Shown piece by piece: positions 1-13,600 of a stretch of 64,000 nucleotides of DNA. Location: contig KL647304.1 in the NCBI GenBank assembly GCA_000727475.1, positions 350,272 through 414,271 of the forward strand, in the 5' to 3' direction. The notes under the pieces were generated by a model. It did not search any database and was not told the DNA's origin. It was given only the letters and a program-made list of their open reading frames with translations. Origin of the DNA: Sarcocystis neurona. Lineage: Eukaryota; Apicomplexa; Conoidasida; Eucoccidiorida; Sarcocystidae. How positions within the stretch are numbered: position 1 is the first letter of the stretch; each line of letters opens with the position of its first letter. Made by a program: the position numbers and the translations under genes.

Positions 1-378
1 NNNNNNNNNNNNNNNNNNNNNNNNNNNNNNNNNNNNNNNNNNNNNNNNNNNNNNNNNNNNNNNNNNNNNNNNNNNNNNNNNNNNNNNNNNNNNNNNNNNN
101 NNNNNNNNNNNNNNNNNNNNNNNNNNNNNNNNNNNNNNNNNNNNNNNNNNNNNNNNNNNNNNNNNNNNNNNNNNNNNNNNNNNNNNNNNNNNNNNNNNNN
201 NNNNNNNNNNNNNNNNNNNNNNNNNNNNNNNNNNNNNNNNNNNNNNNNNNNNNNNNNNNNNNNNNNNNNNNNNNNNNNNNNNNNNNNNNNNNNNNNNNNN
301 NNNNNNNNNNNNNNNNNNNNNNNNNNNNNNNNNNNNNNNNNNNNNNNNNNNNNNNNNNNNNNNNNNNNNNNNNNNNNN
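1..378. other. assembly gap (run of N)
   Basis: All bases are N. The symplekin gene that follows is already in its middle at position 744, so its N-terminal exons lie in this gap or further left. Confidence 0.99.
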
Positions 379-421
<43 letters not shown>

Positions 422-743
422 ACGACCTCCTCTCTTCCCCCTCTATCTCCTTCTGTATATATATATATATATGTATATATACAAAAGTACCTGCACACAT
501 GTGAATGCCCGTGCGCCTGTGTGCCTGTGTGCCTGTGTGCCTGTTTGTGTCTCTGTCCTCGTCTCACTTGCCTTCTGTCTCTCTGTACTTCGGGCCATGT
601 ACATATATATCTACGTATGTATATATGCGCGCATGCACGTATACACACATGCATGCACATCCACACATATATATATGTTGCTCTGGCCATGAGTTCTCTT
701 TGTGTGTGGGTCTGTGTTTTTGGCTGTTTGTGACTTCTTCAAG
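379..743. repeat. AT microsatellites and intronic sequence before the first visible symplekin exon
   Basis: An (AT)n run of about 40 bases follows the gap, then a short pyrimidine stretch and further (TA)n and GTATAC-type runs. The last bases before 744 (ttgtgacttcttcaag) read as a 3' splice site. I see no separate gene. Confidence 0.6.
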
Positions 744-1574
744 GAAGAAACGCGACCGCTACTGCCAGCTGCTGGCACGCTTTTTTGTTGACGTGCCGTT
801 CCTCCCTGCCGCAGCGGCGGAGAAAATCGCCGAGTGCGCAAGCGGCAGCTCGCATGCAAGAAGGCTTGCAGTTGCCGTTCTTTCTCAGTTAGTTAAGCGA
901 GGCCAGACACTTCTCGCCAAGAGGTATCGTCTTTCTTCTTCACTTCCTCGTTGGCAGTTTCTTCTCTCTTCATATCCCTCCTACTTCCTCTGCCACCTGG
1001 CGCAGGATATTATCTCTCAAGCATCTATGCGCAGCTACATACATTTTCTACATACGTATATATATATAGAGAGAAAGAGAGAATGTATATATGTATATAT
1101 GTATATATATGTTGTATGTATATGTATATATGTTGTGTGTATATATATGTATATGCTGTATATATATATATATATGTATAGGGAGAGAGAGCCCCTTTAT
1201 GTGTATACGTGGGGAAAGACACTTGTATGCATGTGCTCATATATATAGATATAGATATGTATAGAGACGCGTATACGTATGTGTATATATGTACAGACGT
1301 TTCATGACATATATGTATGCCTTCGTATGAATATATATACGTATAGAGAGAGAATGAGAGATAGAAAGGGAGAAATACAGACAGAAGAGGGATATGAGAG
1401 AGAAGAGGAAAGGAAGAGGCACAAGAGGCAGAGAGAAGAAGAAGAGACATGTGAATTTGTAGACGCGATCTTCTGCTTCTGCCTGCCGACGCTTTGGGTA
1501 GCTCTTCTTCGCCTGCAGACCAAATCGCACCGCCACACATGCCTCCCTGCATTTCTCTCGCTCTGCAGTGCTGT

Positions 1575-1609
<35 letters not shown>

Positions 1610-4600
1610 CTGTTGGTGCTGCTGCTGTTCTCTGCTGCTGCACTGGTGCCGCTGTTCTCTGCTGCTGCACTGCTGTTGCACTGCATTGCTGCAGGACTGC
1701 GTTCGCGATGGTACTGACGCTGCAGCACAGTCGTAGCGAAGGAGTACGTCGCCTATTTTTGAAATTAATAAGTTCCCAGAAGGGCCTCTACATATCAACG
1801 GCCTCGCCTACGTCAGTCTGCGGCTCCTCTTCTGCTTCTCCTGCTGATGGTGGAGGGGCTGCTGCTGCTCCGGCCACGGCTGCTTCTGCTGGCGAGGGGA
1901 CAACGACTGCGGCCGAAGCTGCTGGAAGACACGGCGCGCAGGCGTCTGTAGACGAAGGCAGGGACGAAGCGCGTAAGAGTTTTCTTCCTTCAAGAGAAAA
2001 AGCAGCAGCAGCAGATGTTGCGGCAGCAGAAGTGACAGGGCAAACGGCGGGACAGGAGAGGCAGCAGCAGAAGCAGCAGGAGAGCAGGAGCAGGGACAGG
2101 AGAAGCAGCAGATGCAGGAGGGCAGGAGAAGCAGCAGGTGCAGGAGGACAGGAGAAGCAGCAGGTGCAGGAGGACAGGAGAAGCAGCAGGTGCAGGAGGA
2201 CAGGAGAAGGAGCAGGTGCAGGAGGACAGGAGAAGCAGCAGGTGCAGGAGGGCAGGAGAAGTAGCAGGAGACGCAGCAGAAATAGAAGGAAGAGGGGATT
2301 GTATGGAGCCGCGCGTGCCCACGGCGGCTTGTCGAGACAAGGCCACGGATACGTAGCGGAAGCGACGAGGCAGGTGGAAGTATATATCTGACCGCATGCA
2401 CACACCTAAAGATGGATACACGGGAAATATGTGTATGTGGCTGCCACACATACGTGCAGGCGAAAACATTCATATACATCTGTCTGTCTATCCATATATA
2501 TATATATATGTAAGGACAACATATATATATATACATGTATATATGTAAGGAGAGAAAAACAGAGAGAGAGGAAGAGAAAGAGGGGCAGCGATGTATATAT
2601 GCATATGTACATATATATATATATACATACATATATATATACATATATATATATGTAGCACTTAACATATACGTAGTTGTATAGCTGAATATATAGATAC
2701 TTATACATAAGTGCGTGGGTGTGGATATACAAATTACGTAGATGTAAACATAGATATATATAGGTCTAGTCTATATATATATATATGGTGAGTATGCATA
2801 GTGTGCTCATATATATATATATATATATATGATGGATATATAAAATATATGCGTTAGTATACATATATATATATAAGTTATAAAAGTACTTGCGCTCCGT
2901 ACTTTTCTATAGAGGTATATCCATGAATATATATAGATATATATGTAAAGATATATATACATATCTATACATACATATATATATATATATAGACAGACAC
3001 GAGTGTGCATGTATTGCGCGTTTGTAACGTGTGTTTATACAATATCTATATATATATGCAAGTGTATATATGTTTATGTATATATATAGATGGATGTGTA
3101 TCTATAATAAATCTCTCTCTCTTTATATATATGTGTGTAAGAAATTGCATGCTGTTGTATAGATTGTAATACATGTATCTTTGTATATATATTGAAATAT
3201 ATGTATTTATAGGAGAGAAGGGGAACATGTAATTTTGAGGTTGTCTCCGAGAATTGGTGATGAATGAAGGGGAGCCTCAGGATGAATGAAAATTTGTATG
3301 TGTGTAGCTGCAGGTCGCTTTCGTACTTCTCTATGAATACGAATATTTATGCATGCAGAGAAACCAATACGAATATATATGCATGCAGAGAAACCAATAA
3401 GTCTCTATACGAGAAACTAACGGCATGTCTCCCCATCTTGTCCACAAGAAACGATATCAACAAGCCAGTATCTATATAAGTATACAGGCAACTTAAAGTA
3501 TATACATATATATATGTAAGTAAGCAGGCAACTTAAAGTATATATATATGGGTTAGTTAGGAGGTATGCCAGTACTTCTGGTTGCATAGTAAATGAAGAG
3601 ACGTCTCCATGGAAATGTATACGTGTGTCTCCTATAGTTATTCCTTATAAATCTTGCATACAAATGCTTATAAATAGCTGCATATCTGTATCATATATAT
3701 ATGTATTGTATGTATGTGCATGTATGAGTAGGTGGACACGGCGTCTTTATGAAACTCTTCTACTACATACAGATGCCTCATATGTACGTATATATATGTT
3801 TGTACATATGTATGGATGTATGTACGTATGTATACATATATATATATGTACATACGTATATATGTATATACGTATATACGTATGTATGTATGTATATATG
3901 TATATACGTATATCTGTATGTATGTATGTATGTATGTGTATACATATATATATATATATGTATATATATGTGTATATATATATAGATATGTGTGTACTTA
4001 TATATTTATATGTGTGTGTGTGTGTGACAGTGAATTGTAGAACAATTTATAAATATGTGTATATATACATATATTTGTATCTGTTCGACGCATAGATACA
4101 CGTGGACATGAGAGGGCGAGGGAACAGCACCAGACGTTGCAGCAGTGTATCCTCGTCTATTCTTCGTCTCCCTCAATTCGTGCACCTCTCTTTGTATTTT
4201 CATTTGTCGCCATTCCCCTGCTCTTGGCCTTCTTGACCACCAATCTCTCTCTTTCTCTATGTCTCTGTGTCTCTGTCTTCCTGTCTCCCTGTGTCTCCGT
4301 GTCTCCGTCTCCCTCTCTATGTGTGTCTCTTTCTCCCTCTCTGTGTCTCCATGTCTCCCCGTCTCTCCGTGTCTCCGTCTCCCTGTCTCCGCGTCCCTGT
4401 GTCTCCCTGTCTCCATGTCTCTGTGTCTCCCGTTCGTTCTCTTCGTCGAGGCCTTTTTGTTCGTTTTCTTGACGACCGGTCTTTCTCCTCTTCCATCCTC
4501 CTTCTCTCTGTCTGTCTGGCCCGTCCTCCTTTTTGGAAGGTGAAAGTCTTCCTCGCGCGTGTTTGTGGGGCCAGGGGAAGATGCGCAGAAGGGGGGTCGT

Positions 4601-7600
4601 TCTTGTCTCTCACTGCATGCGGGACGCACACACCGATGAAGAGACAGAGAGAGGAGCGCAGACGGAAGGTCGTAAGTGAATCAAGAGAGGACCAAATATC
4701 TATACATTTGTAGGGGAGGGGTAGGGTGGTGGATACTTTCACTTGCCGCAAGGGAAGAGACAAAGAGAAGAAGAAGAAAGGAGAGAATCTGAGAAGCAGA
4801 AAAAAGAGAGACAGAGGGAGACGGGGAGACGGTGACGGAAGGAGACAGGGAGACGGGGACAGAGGAAGCCAGAGACAGAGACAGGGGAAAGGAAAAGATG
4901 TTTTTCTTCTTTGACACGCGTGGCCGGTTTTTTTTGCCTGGCTGCTCCTGCGACTAAAACAGAGAAAGAAGAAGATTGTCCGCCCTGGCAGCTGCCCCGA
5001 CTGCTCCTCCTGCGCCGCAGAGCTGCTGCCGCACGCCTCCCACACAAGTCCGCTGCTTCCGTTGCTCTTCCTTCTCCTCCTCTTCCTGCTGCTGCTGCCG
5101 GCGGCGTCGGCTTTGGCGCTGCTGCTGCTGCTTCATCGGAAAGAAGCATCTGCGTGAAGAAGGCGGAGGAGGAGGCAGCGGGGACGGGCGCAACAGGAGC
5201 AGGAGCAGCAGCAGCAGCAGGAGTAGCTCTGCAGCAGCAGCGTCGCTTGGAGTGCAAAGCAGAGCAGGAGTGCGGTGTCGACGCAGACGACGCGGGGAAG
5301 AGCGGGGCAGCAGCACTGGAAGAGGCAGCCGGAGCGGGACGAGAACGGTGTGCCCGTCCGCACGTAGATGCAGCAGAAACAGCTGCAGCAGAGGCGGAAA
5401 CGGCAGCAGCAGACGCCGTGGAGGCGAGGGGATGGGCAGACGTGCGTTTGTGTGGGGAACGGTGGATCGAAGACTGTGCTGCTCTTGTTATGCGGTACGA
5501 CTCACACCGGCCCCAGCTGCTTTGCTCCTCCTGCTGCTTGTCTTCTTTCTCCTGCTGCTGCTCGTCTAACTTCGGCTGCAGCTGCCCTTTCGTCTCCCGC
5601 TGCTCCTGCTGCTTCTTTCCGTCCTGGTGCTGCTCTTCTCGCTTCTGCTGCTGCTTCTTTCCTTCTCCTGCTGCCGCCGCAATCGCATCTGCTGCTGTCT
5701 TCCTTTCTTCTGCTGCAGTTTGTCTACCTGCCGCTGCTGCTTCGCTTCCGTCTGCTGCAACTCGTCTCCTCTCTGCTACTGCTGCTCGTCCTACTGCTGC
5801 TCACCTTGCTTCTGCCGAACGTCGTTGCGTCTGCTGCCGTTGTGTTGCCCATACTCTTGCTTCACTGCTGAAGCAAGAGTACTGCGTCTGCTGCTGCTGC
5901 TGCTGCCCTGCTGCTGCTCGTGATCCGTCCCCTCGTTTGGCTCGCACCTCACCCCCTCGTGCTGCTGCACGCGCTCCTACAGCTGGGTGCGTTGCTGCAG
6001 TTGCCGCTGCCGGCGTTGTTCTGCTGTGTGCGTCTCTACTATTGCAGGAGTCGTCCTTGCTGCTGCTCGTCTGCTGCTGTCCCCCCCGCTGCTGCTGGTG
6101 CTGGTGCTGCTGCTGCTCACAGGGATGCTCCCCGGTTGTTCACTGTTGCCGCCGCTTCGTCTTCTCTCTGTTCTCCCGGTCTTCCGCCTCTTCTTGCCTT
6201 TACGCCTATCCTTGGACACGCTGCTGCTGCTGTTGCTGCCGCGGTTGCCGCTGCTGTTGCTGCTGGTGTTGCTGCACCGATTGCTGCTGCGATGGCTGCT
6301 GCCGGGATTGGTGCTGCTGCTGTTGCTGCTGGTGTTGCTGCACCGATTGCTGCTGCGATGGCTGCTGCCGGGATTGGTGCTGCTGGTGTTGCTGGTGGGA
6401 TTGCTGCTGCTGCGGCTGTTGCTGCTGGTGTTGCTGCTACGGCCTCGATGTAGACGCTGCTTATACAAGGCGGTGCAGACGCACGGGTCTGCGTGTGTAA
6501 ACTTGAATTTCTTGTATTTCTCTGCAGCAGCTGCTGGTGGTGCTTCTTCCTCTACTTCCTGCTGCGGAGTCTCTCTCTTTTTCGCCGCGAGACTCTCTGC
6601 TGCTGCTGTTGCGTCTGTCTTGGTGGGTTGGCTCTGTGTCCTGCTGCCGCTTGTTGCTCTGCTGCTGCTGCTGCTGCTTCATTATTTCTGCTCCCCTCTT
6701 TCCTCGGCCGTTGCTGCCGACGGCGCTTCCTCTTCTTCTTCTTCTAGCGGCTCTCTTGGAGCTGCTGCTGTGCTGCTGCGTCCTCTTTTTCTGCGGAGCC
6801 TGACGTTCCGCTGAAGACCTGCTGCGTCTCCTTCTCCCTGTTCGCCTGCGTCTGGCAGAACTGTTCTGCTGCTGCTCCTGCTGCTGCTTCTGCTGCTGCT
6901 GCTCCTGCTGCTGCAGTATGACTGCTTTTCTGCTGCTGTTCCTGCTGTTGCTGCTGCCTCGTGGGGGGTGTGCGTAGGTCGTGCGCTGCTGCTGCTTCTG
7001 CAGAGGGCCACACAGCGAAGAAGAAGAGCAGCAGCGGAGAGGAAGAGGTGCAGCAAGAAGAAGAAGAAGGGTTTGCTGCTGACGTCGAGACAGTCCCGTA
7101 CATTACAGCGCTGGCGAAGGAAATTATTTTCCGAATTGATAGTAAGGCCTGTCTCGGCCACCGTCTCCCTTCCCCTTCTGCCGGCAGCAGCAGCGCCTCC
7201 GCGTTTTCCTCCGCTCTTTTGTGGCGCCCCGCTGCTGTTGTCTTTCCCCCTACTTTCTTCTTCCCGCCCCGCTACCACAAGCAGAAGCTGCTTGTCTTCC
7301 TCGCTTGTCTGAACAAATTTGCGAAACTCGCTTTTACGCTCCTTGATGTAAATAGATAGATCTCCAGGGGTAATTCGTAGGGGGGAGACTCCTGAGCACA
7401 CCTTCACCAGCTGTGCATGCATACGCCTGCAAATGAGATTACTGATGCTGCTTCAGCGCCACAGCAAGAGAGAGACACACGCACCCTCTCCTTGGTGCGC
7501 AGCAGTCAAAACAAAAGACTTACCCCGTCTCCTCTTGTTGGCCGTCTCTTCTTGTTGGCCGTCTCTTCTTCTTCTTCGCTTCATCTTCTCCTGTTCTGTC

Positions 7601-10600
7601 CCTCTTCTTCTTCTCCGTATTTTGCTGCGGTGACCTGCATGCGCGTAGGCGCACTGATACGGTTTGCGTCCTCTTCTCTCTCACTTGCAGTGTACGTACA
7701 CCTGAGACTCGTCGCGCACACGCCTGCTGTTCTTTTCGGTTGTATTGTCTTGTCTTCTTCTCTTTTTTCGCCTGCCTGCTCCTTCCCACATGCGCTGCGT
7801 CTCCTCTCCCGCTGCTGTTGCAGACGGTTACCCCCCGCCTTTCCCCACCTCCTCCCTCGCCACCTGGAGCGGCAGCAGCAGCAACAGCAGCAGCGAAGGA
7901 GTGGCCGAAAGAGTGGGGTGTTACTTGACGCTCTGCACCAGGCAGCCGCGGCTGCTGCATGCGTTTCTGGAATGTTACCTGCTGGCCCCGGGGAGATCGC
8001 GCGTGCACATGGAAGAGCAATTTGCCAAGGTATATATAGACTGCGACTTGCTCTTGCTACTCTTGCTGCTGCTGCTACTGCTGCTCCCCGTACTACTGCG
8101 GCTACTGCTGCTCCCGCTGCTACTGCTGCTCCTGCTGCCGCTGTACCTGCTCCTGCTGCTTCTGCTGCTTCTGTTTCTGCTGCTCTATTGTGTTACCGCA
8201 TTTCCTTTCTCGTCGTCCCCCCCCTGCCGCCGCTGCTGGCTGCGCCTTCTTGGTTGACTGCTGCTGTTGCTGCTGCCGACCCGCGCCGTAGTTAGAAGCT
8301 GGCACGATACAAGTTTTCCATCTGCTGCTGCTGCGCTTTTTCTCTCTCTCCCTGCTGCACTCCTCTGACGCGTTGCGGCTGCTATAATGCAGCCGTCCTG
8401 CTGCTATTGCTGCTGCTGCGTCTACCTCTCCCGGTGGGTTCACATGTGCTGCCCCTCTTCTGCTGGTGCTGCTACCGGCGCGTGCTTTTTTACCCGCCCG
8501 CCGCTACTACCGCGCTTTTTGCATCGCTGCTGCTGCTGTCGTGCTACTGCTCCTCTGAAGATGCCACTGTCGTTGCTGTCGCGTCTCTCTACCTCTTCCT
8601 CTGTCGCCGTTCCTGCGGGGCTGCTGTCTCGTGTCTTCCCTCGTGCTTCTGGTTTCGCTCGTCCTGCTGCGACCGCTGCTGGCTCGTGTGCCGCTGCTGC
8701 TGCTGGGATGACTTCTACGTGCTCCCGCTGTCAGATGTGCTGCCGATACTGCTGTCGCCGGTGCACTCCAGTGTTGCTGCTGCATGCGGTAGCTGCTGCA
8801 TGCGATAGCTGCTGCATGCCGCTGTTGCTGCAGTGCGTGCTGGTGTTGCTGCCGTTGCTGTTGCACGCAGCTGCTCGCACCTGCTGCGGCCTCTGCCTCC
8901 TGCTGTTGTGGCTGCTGTTGCTGCTGTACATGCGGCTACCGGTGCCTCGCGCTGCCGTTGCTCGCGTTGCTGCTGTTGCTGCCGGGCATGCAGCAATACC
9001 TGCGTAACGTTATTGGTGTTGCTGCTGCTGCTGTTGATGTTGCTGCTGTTGCTGCAGTTCCTCCCACTGGTAACGCCGGTCATCAATCCTGAGTACGTGA
9101 GGATCCTCCAGGTATGTGCAGCTTCTCTTTGTTTCTCTTCCTTCACGTTTTTTGTTCCCTGCTTGCTTAAGTACACGTCCTTGTCTACCCACACATTCTT
9201 GGCTTCATTGTCCTGTAAACTCTTCGCCTGCCTTTTCTCTTCTGCTGCTGCTGTGAACTGCAGCCGTTGCGTCTCTTCTCCCGTCGATTACTGCTGCTGC
9301 TTCTGCTTCGCGTCCTCCTCAGCCAGGTGCCCTTGGCACGCGTTGCTGCCGCTCCACTTCTTATTCTCTGCTGCGGTCGCGCGCTGCTTATCCTGGCCAG
9401 CTGCATTTGCTGCGGCAATGCGACGCACCCGGCTAAGCGCTTTCTCACTGTTTCTTCTGCCCTTGCTTCTGCTGCCCCTGCTTCTGCTCCAGAGACTGCT
9501 GCTGCTGCTGTTGCATCTCGCACTGCTGCCTCTTCTGCTGCATCGGCTGCTGCTGCTGCCACCGTCTTGCTGCTGTTGCTCCCACCTGTCCTGCTGCTGC
9601 TGCTGCTGCCATCTCTCGTGCTGCTGCTGCTCGCATCTCACGTGCTGCTGTTGCTGCCACCTGTCCTGCTGCTGCTGCTCCCACCTTGCTGCTGCTGGTG
9701 CCACCTGTTTTGCTGCTGCTATGCTGCTGCTCTTGTTGCTCCTGCTGCGTCTCGTCCTGCTTGTACTTCTCTCCTGCATTTGCTGCTGCTGCTATCGCCG
9801 CGTTTCTTGCTGCTGCCGCTGCTTCTGCACTTGCTGCTGCTGCTGCAGGTGCGTCTCTTACTGCCGCTTCTTCTCTGCTGCTTTTGCTGCTGCTGCTGCT
9901 ACTGCTCCGAAATTCGGCTGCGTGCCTGCCGTTCGTCCCATTTGCTGTCATGTGCGCTGCAGCAGTCCACCTCTCTTCACCTTTCCTCTGTGCCGTCTAC
10001 TTTTCCTCTCGAGTTCTCTTTGCTCTTCCTTTTGTTCTCTTCTGCGCCGTCCTTCTTGCGTCCCTTTTATCTGCTTCTCTTCCTTCTCCTCATCGGCCCC
10101 GTCTGTCTTCCTCCGGGGATCTTCTTCTCCTTTCCTTCGCCTTCCTCTCTTTCTCCACCTTCCGAGCCACCTGCTTTCTCTTCTCATCTATCCAACAAAC
10201 ACTTACACACACACCCCACACGTGCATACACATATATCTATATGTATATCTGTACCTATATATATATGTGAAGATGTATATCTATATGTATACAGATGTA
10301 TATCTGTGTAGATCTGTATATCTATATTTGCATAGATCTATATATCTGTATGTCTATGTGTCTATATGTCTATACAGGAGTATATCTATATAAATCTCTA
10401 TATTCCTCCTATATATCTATGTATTTCTATGTCTATGTGTCTATATGTCTATACAGGAGTATATCTCTCTATTCCTCCTATATATCTATGTATTTGTATG
10501 TCTATGTGTCTAGTATATGTGTACGTAAATTTATATCCATATGTCTATACCTATATATCCATGTATCTATTTATCTTCATATCTATGTTTCTATACATCT

Positions 10601-13600
10601 TCGTATCTGTATGTCTGTGTGTCTATGCAGCTGTATATGTTTATATCCCTATCTATATATCCATATATGTCTCGATCTCTCTCTCTCTATATATATATGC
10701 ATATGTGCATGCATCTGTATGTCTCTATATCCATATCTCTATAAGTCTGTGTCTCTATATATTCATAACTACATACCTGCATCTATATATTATATCTTTA
10801 TATCTATCTATATGCTTGTTTCTACGTACCTATATGTCTATATGTCTACAAATCTATACATATATGTCTATGCAGGTGTACATCTATATATCTATCTGTA
10901 TAGATCTATAGCTGTGTATCAACATCTGTCCATGAATTTTATAAGTCTATATCTATACATCTCCCTCTCTCTCTCTCTATATATATATCTGTACCTATAC
11001 ATATCTATATATCTATGTGTGTTTACCTATATGCCTATATGTACATATATAAATACATCTATGTGTCGATGTCTGTATGTCTATACTTAAATATTCATAT
11101 CTGTGTATCTATATTTATATCTATATATATACATATACAAACACACGTACATATCCATATATACACGCACATACATATAGATACCTCTGTGTACACACAG
11201 AAGTACGTACACGCCTATATATGTGTATATATATATGTGCACATGAAAGCATATATAAACGACTAACTAGATAAATATATACACATACTGGAATCCTTTT
11301 CTGATCCCCTTTATGGAAGATTCATCTGTACTTGTCTCTTCACTTTAATCCTCTCCCTCTCTGTCTCCTCCTGTCTCCTTCCGTCTCCCCGTCTCTCCTC
11401 CCGTCTCCCCGTCTCTCCCCTGTCTCGCCCTGTCTCCCCGTCTCTCCTCCTGTCTCCTTCTGTCTCCCCGTGTCCTCCCCTGTCTCCTTCCGTCTCCTCC
11501 TGTCTCCTTCTGTCTCCCCGTCTCTCCTCCTGTCTCCCCGTGTCCTCCCCTGTCTCCTGCCTCCTCCTGTCTCCTTCTGTCTCCCCGTCTCTCCTCACGT
11601 CTCCTTCTGCCTTCTCCTGTCTCCCCGTGTCTCCTCCTGTCTCATCCTGTCTCCCTCCGTCTCCCCGTGTCTCCCTCTGTCTCCTCGTATCTCCGCCTGT
11701 CTCCTCCTGCCTTCTCCTGTCTCGTGTCTCCCCCTGTCCCCTCCTGTCTCCCCGTCTCTGTCCCTGTCTCCCCGTGTCTCCTTCTGTCTCCCCGTCTCTG
11801 TCCCTGTCTCCCCGTGTCTCCTTCTGTCTCCCCGTCTCTCCTCACCTCTCCTCGTATCTCCTCCTGTCTCCTTCTGTCTCTCTCCATTGTCTGTTCGTGT
11901 CTCCCACGGCTTTCCTGCACATCGTTTCCTCCGTCCTTCTCTCTCTCTTCTGTATTCGCCAGAGTTTTCGTCTCTCTTTTCCTTTCAGTTTCTGTTCCTG
12001 CGAGTCTTCTTCTGTCCCTTCGTCTCCACATTGCCCTCGGCCACTGCTGCTCCACTTTCTCTCGAGGGAGCTCCCAATTTCCTTTTCCCTTCTCCTCTCT
12101 TCTCCTGTGGGCTTGCTGGCGCTGCTTCATCGTTCGTTTCTCTGCCAGAACTACTTGCCAGGACAGAAGCGGCTGGTGCTCGAAATTCTCGAGCTCTGCG
12201 TGAGGTGTATGTACACCACAACGACCACCCCGCAGCAGCACGACGTCGTCCGCTGCATGCGCGATGCTGTCTGGCTCGTTCTCCACCCACCTTCTCCTAC
12301 CCAGCAAGAACAGCAGCCGCTACAGCAACAACAGCAGCAGCAACAGCAGCAGCAGCAGGCGCTGTGCCTCGCACTGCCGCTCATTGCGTTTTTCACGAGG
12401 TGAGCGCGCGGTTGCCCCGTCTCAGATTTCCTGGCGAGACGCGCACACAGCAAGCCACCACGTGCATGCAGCCACTCACCTACGTAGCCTCCTCGTGCAT
12501 GCCTTCGGTGGTCGTCGTTTGAAGCGTTGTGTGCCTGCTCCGCTTCGCCCTCACGCCCCCGTTTTTGTGTCCGTCCCCGTCTATTCGTCTCTCTGTGTCC
12601 ACGTATATATGTATATATTCTGCAGTACGTATACTTCTTTAGTTGGACAAGTAAGTCTACATATATGCGCATGTGTTTAGTAGCTATTAAAAAGAAGCCC
12701 GTCTTATATCGTTTTGCCTCACAGAAATGACGCTGCTGCCTCTTCTCCGTTTGTTCCCGTCTCGGCATGAGGAGCTTCTCCTTCTCTTAATTTAGAGACA
12801 CACCTCTGACTCGATATATTCGTGCGCATGTATCTCTACATATATATGTGTCACGTATGTATGTAAGTACGTGTATACCTGTATGTGTATACATACGTAT
12901 GTATTCGTATGTGTGGATACGTATGTATGTACACATATGTGTCTATGTATGTGCATATATGTGTCTTTACGTGTGTATTCATTCATACATATATATATAT
13001 ATACACAAGCATATACATATATATATATATATACACCCAAACATATACATGTATATACATAGATGTATGTGTATACCCGTATGCTTCCCAGTTGATATAT
13101 ATATATATGTGTATATGAATAAACACGTACACATGTATATGTATGTATATATATATAGACATACATACATACATGTGTGCTTTCAAATGTCATAGGTTTA
13201 TAGGATAAAGTATGCATATATATATAAATATATACGTGTATGGATGTATGCTTCCAAGTGTTGTAAGTGTGTACAAGATGGAGAACATACATATATATAT
13301 ATGTACAGGATAAAGTATGTATACATAGGTGTATATATGTATGCTGCTAGGTGTTACAAGTGTCTCTGCTAGAGGAGGATCAAACGTTGGCGCACGGTTT
13401 TCCTCCACCTCGTCAGTTTATATGAAGCAGACGTCTCCCTGCCAACGTCCCTGCATGCCCTTCTCTCTATCCATATATATATATGTATAAGTAGCTGCTG
13501 TTATATCGAACGAACGTGGGTTTTGTAGTAAGGGAGACGTTGAGGCGACTTTTCGATAGGAAGTCCGGAAGAGCAGGGGCCTATAAAAAGCCACCTGCGA

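Noticed and set aside
505..1248. Open frame of 247 codons covering 505-1248
   Set aside because: Only its middle (744-923) is a symplekin exon. Both ends are translations of TA microsatellites.
4911..6500. 529-codon open frame on +
   Set aside because: Only about 5100-5494 looks like an exon (ends [12 protein letters not shown] before gtacga). The remainder is poly-Cys/Leu from CTG repeats.
10296..11090. 264-codon Tyr/Ile/Ser-rich frame
   Set aside because: It is a translation of the degenerate TCTATA satellite; similar frames occur in every AT microsatellite block of the window.
12725..12796. Exon-like piece reading [20 protein letters not shown] after cctcacag
   Set aside because: It resembles the symplekin region expected here, but the frame does not fit the phase-2 donor at 12399 and there is no donor at its end. 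Splicing 12399 to 14574 fits both phase and homology.
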